DNA of 64,000 nt from Budorcas taxicolor (lineage: Eukaryota > Chordata > Mammalia > Artiodactyla > Bovidae): the NCBI RefSeq assembly GCF_023091745.1, contig NC_068930.1, positions 7,152,262-7,216,261 of the forward strand, given 5' to 3'. A program made the position numbers and the translations under genes. Below are positions 58,713 to 64,000 of the stretch, piece after piece. The stretch's first letter is position 1; every line of letters begins with the position of its first letter. A model generated the notes under the pieces. It was not told the origin of the DNA. It made no database searches and was given only the letters and a program-made list of their open reading frames with translations.

Positions 58713-60379
58713 ATTATTTTAAGGATCCTAAAATAATAAGATTTTTAATATTTTTAGTATCTTAAGCAATGTGTTGAGATGAAGCTTTATAATTGGTCCT
58801 ATTAAATCAGAGGACCTTTATGAATTGCATTGAAGAAATTGTGTTTTATGATCAATAATCAAGAAAGCCCATTCCTCCTGTTGGGATACCTGCCTCATGC
58901 TATACCAGCTGGAACAGCCAAGTCTGTTTCCTCTGTGATAGTGTTATCTGACAATTCTCAATGCTTACTATTCCTCTTCTGCCTCTTGAAACATAAAAGA
59001 AAATGTACCTTCTAACTGGCTCTACCAGGCAAAACATCAATTGTCCTCATTGTATGCACAAGTAGTGGTATCACTTTTCTTATGACAAGTAGAAAAACCC
59101 TGAAATTTTAAATTAGGTTGTCAATAGAAGTGCAATTTTTAGTCATTAATTTCTGTGATTGCAAGGCTGATAAAGAAGCTCAAGGTACCCTTTAATAATA
59201 AAAGCAGATAAATATGAGCACAGAGATGACAGAGGAAATAAGAGGTCTGAGACTGAGTGATAGTGACATTAAACTGGCATACTAATAATCACACTTGTGT
59301 TCACCCTAGGTCACACTCTTTACGTTTGCAAATCATGCAGATGATCTTGCTGGATTTTAGGACTTGTGAAAACAAACAGGACCACTCAGAGGCTATTTAT
59401 TCAGAGCTTACTATATCAAGGGAGTCAGCCAGCATTACTTATATGGCAGAGACTCAAAAGCAGGCAGAAGGATGTGAAAGCTTTATAGCAGAATAAATGG
59501 ATGGCTCCAGGTGTACTATGATTGTAGGTTGTTTACAAATGAAAGTTGGAGTATCTTATGTGGTTGGTTAAGAGTGCATATTTGACCTTCTGTGGTAGGC
59601 CCTGAGTTTGAAGTGGGAGTGAAATTTAGGGAAGCTGTCAATCATCCATCAAGTCCTGACCATCAAGTCTATTCTTAGCTGATGGTTGTAGAAATTATGG
59701 TTTAGAACCTTGGGTTATTGGCTTCAGAGGTTGTGACAAAAAATTTCATTGTTGTATGTGGTCTAGTCATTGTACATCTGTATATTCAGCCTTTCAGAGT
59801 GGGTATGGCATGAATTAAATGAGATGCTGCTAAGTACCTGGCACAGGACTTCATGCGTGGTCAAATTTCAATGAACTACATTATAATTTTTAACTATAAA
59901 GAAATAAGCCTGGGCTTAATTACCAGGAGATCTGAGTATAGAAATGATGAGTTTTATTTTAGAAATTTTGTTATGCAGTATGATGCAGAGTTGAGTAAAG
60001 GGTGTAAGAATGACTTGATGCAGGCCTGCATTGCCATCTTGATTATAGCATCTCAGAACAGAAATTGCCTGTTCCACAAAATGCGTTAAAGTATTAAAAA
60101 AAAAAAAAAAAAAAAACAACGACCCTTTGACAAAGCAAAGATGAAGCAGGCTTTGAATTCAGATCAGGAAACACATATTTTATACATCACCCCGCAGCTG
60201 TCATTCCATGTTATTAGAATTGCATGTTTTACTGGGATTGTACTTAAGTTTACTATACCATTTCCCCCCCTAGCTAAAATAGAAACAAAAGTTTGTTTGA
60301 TTGACTGGCTATCTTGGAAAAGTTTGCACTTTGTTACATAAAAGAGAAGGGAGGGAAAAGTCAGGTTTTGGCAACTAGT
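58713..60379. other. No supported gene; poly(A) tract at about 60096-60117
   Basis: 1.7 kb. A run of about 22 A follows 240 bp of unassigned sequence with a 78-codon frame (59853-60089). A retrocopied transcript end is possible but no polyadenylation signal or target duplication is evident. 59380-59700 has the look of an old LTR, but I cannot place it. Confidence 0.4.
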
Positions 60380-60391
60380 AAGACACTCAAG

Positions 60392-60650
60392 GCAATGACA
60401 CCCCACTCCAGTGCTCTTGCCTGGAGAATCCCATGGACGGAGGTGCTGGTGGGCTGCAGTCCATGGGGTCGCTAAGAGTCGGACACGATTGAGCAATTTC
60501 ACTTTCACGAATTGGAGAAGGAAATGGCAACCCACTCCAGTGTTCTTGCCTGGAGAATCCCAGGGATGGGGGAGCCTGGTGGGCTGCCATCAAGAGGTTA
60601 CACAGAGTCGAACATGACTGAAGTGACTTAGCAGCAGCAGCAGCAGCAGC
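60392..60650 (+). mobile_element. Bov-A2 SINE
   Basis: Sense, slightly 5'-truncated, ending (cag)n. Flanked by a perfect 12-bp duplication, aagacactcaag, at 60380-60391 and 60651-60662. Confidence 0.96.
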
Positions 60651-60662
60651 AAGACACTCAAG

Positions 60663-61429
60663 AAAGGAAAGCCAGGGTGAGGCAAAACTCTTGAGGCCAA
60701 GGACTTAGCTCACCATCTGTCCCAGGGAAGGAGGTGTCTTCTCTTGTTGGGGAAGATAGAGGGTCCAGGTTCACACCAGCAAGAAAGCGGAAATGCACTG
60801 CATGTTTGTTTGTTTGTTTGTTTTTTGGTGGTGAAGTCCATAAAGGCAGTTCTCCAAGGAACATAGTAAAGGAAATGCTTACAGGAGAGGATACTGTGAG
60901 TTGTTTATGGAAAGTATGATGAATGGCTGGCTACCCGTTATTTTAAAACCTTCTTATACTTATCCACATTATGCATTGTTTTAATTTTTTTCTTTTCACC
61001 ACACAATATTACAGAGTATGGATATCTGAGTATGTACTAGTTCATGCTATATAATTATTGAGACAGAGATTAAAATTAATCACCATAAATTCCTTGAAGG
61101 TTTCTGAGAATCAGTCCAGGTGCCTAACGAGAGGAGATTGATAGCATAATTAGAGTGATCAGTACAAAAATATTCCTTGACTTTCATTGTTTAAGTACAT
61201 AGGAACTCATATAATCATATATTGGTAACTTGATACAGTTTCTCTATTGCATTTAGCCCTTTTCTCTGCTTTTTCCCCTCATTTTTGCTTTACAACACTA
61301 GTAATAAAGGTTATCAAAGCCTTTCATCTTAACTAGTATAAATCAGTATAATTGAAATCTAAATTTACTACTGTTTAACAGTAAAAAGAAGAAATTTAGA
61401 ATCACTGGAGCCATTATTTTAATTTTTTA
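60663..61429. other. No supported gene; (TTTG)n at 60803-60823
   Basis: Unique-looking AT-rich sequence with one short tetranucleotide repeat. Confidence 0.5.
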
Positions 61430-64000
61430 AACTTTTTATTTTGAGACTATGATACATTAAGAAGAAATCACAAAAATCCTACAGAAAGAACTAAGTACCC
61501 TTTACCCTGTTTCCCCAAGAGTTTACATCTTACAGAACTGTATGACAACAGAAAAAACACTAACATTGGTGCAATCCACAGACCTTATTCAGATTTCACT
61601 ACTTTGACACTCACTCATTTGTGTGCCTCTTTATGGCTCCATACACTTTTATTCCATGTGTAGGTGCCTGTAATTACCAACACTGGGGAGACAGGACTGT
61701 TCCCATCTGGGAAAGATCTCAGAAGGATATGTCCTGCATTCTTCCTTGGTAGGCATACACATCCCCTACCCATCTATAACTTCTGGAAACCACTAATCTG
61801 TCCTCCAAGGAAGTTTTATGCATTGAATAAACATGCAATCTTTGCTGCCTTTCCTTTTTTCACTCAGCATAATTGTCTTGAGACTGGTCCAACTTCATCA
61901 ATAGTTTGTTTCTTTTTATTCCTGACCAGTATTTCATTGTGTGAAGGTATCACAGTTAGTTAAGTCAGTCACTCATTGAAGGATATTTGAATTATTTCCA
62001 GTTTTTTAACATAAAAAAGAAAGCTACTATGATCACTTTTTTGCAGATTTTAATGTGAGCCTAAATTTTCATTCCTCTCAGAGAAAAGGCCAGGGTTGCT
62101 ATTTGCACATAACATAGTAAGGGTATATTTAGTTTAAAAAAAGCTTTTTAAACAAAACCACAAAACTATTTCCCAGAGTAGTTGTACCACTCACATTCCC
62201 ATCATCAGTGTAAAAGAAATCTACTTTCTCTGCCTCCACTGCAGCCCTCGTGTTGTTACTTAAAAAAAAAAAAAAAAAAGCTATTTTATTAAGGTATTAA
62301 TATCTCATCATGGCCTTAATTTGCCTTTCCCTAGTGGATAATGATGTTGAACATCTTTTCATGTGCTTATTTGCCATCTATATCTCCTCTGTAGTAAAAT
62401 GTCTGTTAGTATCTTTTGCCCATTTTCTAGTTAGATTGTTCTGTATTCTTGTTTTGATACTTCATATATTCAGATAGGAATCTTTTGTGAGATATATAGC
62501 TTACAAATATTTTCCCTTTTCTAAGTCTATAAATCATTATTCTAGTTTCCTAAAATGTCTTAAATTTTGGCAATGTACAATTTATTTTTTTAATTTTATT
62601 GATTGTGCTTTTGGTGTCATCTGTAAGACTCCTTATCTCGCTTTAAGTTTTGAAGATTCTTAGTTTTTCTTCTGTTTTGTAGCTTTATATTTTCTTTTAA
62701 ATTCATGATCAGTTTCTAATTAATTTTTGTATAAAGTCTGAGATTTTGCTTTAGTCTCATTCCCCCCCCCCACCCCCGCCCCACCTATGGATATCTTTTG
62801 CTCCAGCACCATGAACTGAAAGTTACCTTTTCTCAAATGCATTGTCTTTGCATTTTTGTACAAAGTCAATTGGTCATGCATTTGGGGGTTTATGTATAGC
62901 TTCTCTAGTCTTTTCCCTTGATCTGTATTTCTATTCTTCTGCCAGTACCACTTTGTCTTGAGTACTGTCAGTGTATAGTAAGTCTTTAAATCAGGTAAAA
63001 TAATTTCTTCAATTATTCTTTAATTTTAAAAATGCTTTAAATGTTCCTATTTATTTGCCTTTTCATATAAATTTAGAAGGGGCTTCCCAGATGGTGCTTT
63101 TTAACCTGCCTGCCAATGCAGGTAGATGTAAGAGGTTTGATCCCTAGGTTGGGAAGATCCCCTAGAAGAAAGCACGGCAACCCACTCCAGTACTCTTTCC
63201 TAGAGAATCCCATAGCCAGAAAAGCGTTGCAGGCTGCAGTCCATAGGATTGCAGAGTCAGACATGGCTGAAGCTACTTAGTATGCATGCATACACATTTA
63301 GAATTAACTTTTCTATACCTGTAGGATTTTCATAAATATTATATTAAACTTATAAATCAATTTGAAGAGAATTGGCATCTGAAAATACTGAAACTTTAAT
63401 TCATGAATGCAGTGTGGCTTCCTTTTATTTGGAGTTTTGATTTCTTTAATCAGTGTATTGCAGTTTTAAGTGTATAAGTGCTGTGTCGATTTTAATAGAT
63501 TTGTACCTATGTATTTCATTTTTAGTGATTATAAATTGCAATGTCCTTTTAGTTTACACTGCATTTCTGAAATATAATTTTCTTGGTTTTAGTGTGTAAT
63601 TATTTTTATACATTGCTGAATTTGATTTGCTAGTATTTTGTTGAAGATTATTATATTTATGATCATGAAGGATATTGGTATTTTTTCCTTTTTTGCACTG
63701 TCTGGTTTTGGTATTAGGTAATACATGACTTGGAAAGCATTCTACACTCTTCTGTCATCTGGAAGAGATTGGGTAGAATTAATCTTAATTTTCTGAATAT
63801 TTTTAAAATTTCCTACTGCAGCCGCATAGACTTAGAGACATTTTTCCCTTACAAGTCTTTAAACCATAAATTTAATTCCTTTAATAGTTGTAAGGCTATA
63901 TACGTCATCTATTTAATGTTAGTTGATTTTTGGTATTTTGTGCTTTTTGAGGAAATGGTCCATTTTATTTAAGTTGTTGATGTGTGTAGAGTTCTAAGTG
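61430..64000 (-). mobile_element. Old L1 (L1M-type), 3' UTR to ORF2, runs off the right edge
   Basis: Antisense text: 'tacagaactgtatgacaaca' near 61531, 'gttgaacatcttttcatgtg' near 62346, 'gagtactgtcagtgtatagt' near 62959, 'tttgttgaagattattatat' near 63638. Highly diverged; no long open frames. Split by a Bov-tA at 63079-63295. C-rich run at 62762-62783. Confidence 0.8.
63079..63295 (+). mobile_element. Bov-tA SINE in old L1
   Basis: Sense: 'gggcttcccagatggtgctt', B box region 'aggtttgatccctagg', tail 'ggctgaagctacttag'. Flanked by atttagaa at 63071-63078 and 63296-63303. Confidence 0.94.

Noticed and set aside
1..64000. CRISPR array, operon or other prokaryotic system
   Set aside because: No regularly spaced repeats or compact gene order; the repeat content is that of a ruminant nuclear genome.

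Overview
This window looks like intergenic DNA from a ruminant, almost certainly a bovid. The evidence is its repeat content: 16 pieces of the RTE-type retrotransposon BovB on both strands, many tRNA-derived Bov-tA SINEs, several Bov-A2 SINEs ending in a (CAG)n tail, two CHR-type tRNA SINEs, and L1 copies with the ruminant-type 3' UTR. I found no host protein-coding gene I can support. Every long reading frame that I recognise belongs to a dead transposable element (BovB reverse transcriptase, L1 ORF1/ORF2, a hAT transposase) or lies antisense to one. All family names come from recognition by eye, not from a database search.

Layout. 1-9.9 kb: an L1 tail running off the left edge, a retroviral-type LTR, a BovB containing a small L1, a second LTR, a quiet stretch without recognisable repeats (6.2-9.0 kb) and an MLT1-type LTR. 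9.9-16.5 kb: an almost complete BovB split by a solo LTR, then an inverted L1, a Bov-tA and another BovB. 16.5-23.3 kb: a rearranged L1, a MaLR-like LTR, SINEs and 2.8 kb with little recognisable. 23.3-32.5 kb: a U6 snRNA copy fused to a 5'-truncated L1 (about 6 kb including insertions), broken by BovB and Bov-A2, followed by a rearranged BovB that contains a second copy of an internal L1+SINE segment. 33.9-36.3 kb: a 5'-inverted L1. 36.5-52.15 kb: one old hAT DNA transposon with a ZBED-like transposase, split by about 12.7 kb of L1 (a near-complete L1 with 5' UTR and a truncated L1 abutting it head to tail), itself loaded with BovB and SINEs up to five levels deep. 52.15-64 kb: a hAT MITE, another LTR, BovB, SINEs, a MaLR-like LTR, a small inverted L1 and an old L1 running off the right edge.

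How the pieces relate. The elements do not form a pathway; they form a stratigraphy. The hAT, MaLR and L1M pieces are oldest, then the younger L1s, then BovB, then Bov-A2 and Bov-tA, with the youngest small L1 tails inserted into BovB. Several target-site duplications can be read directly and fix the order. I saw no undescribed biological system. The most informative structures are the dismembered hAT transposon, the U6/L1 chimera, the 0.72-kb segment copied into a BovB, and five L1 copies with 5' inversions.
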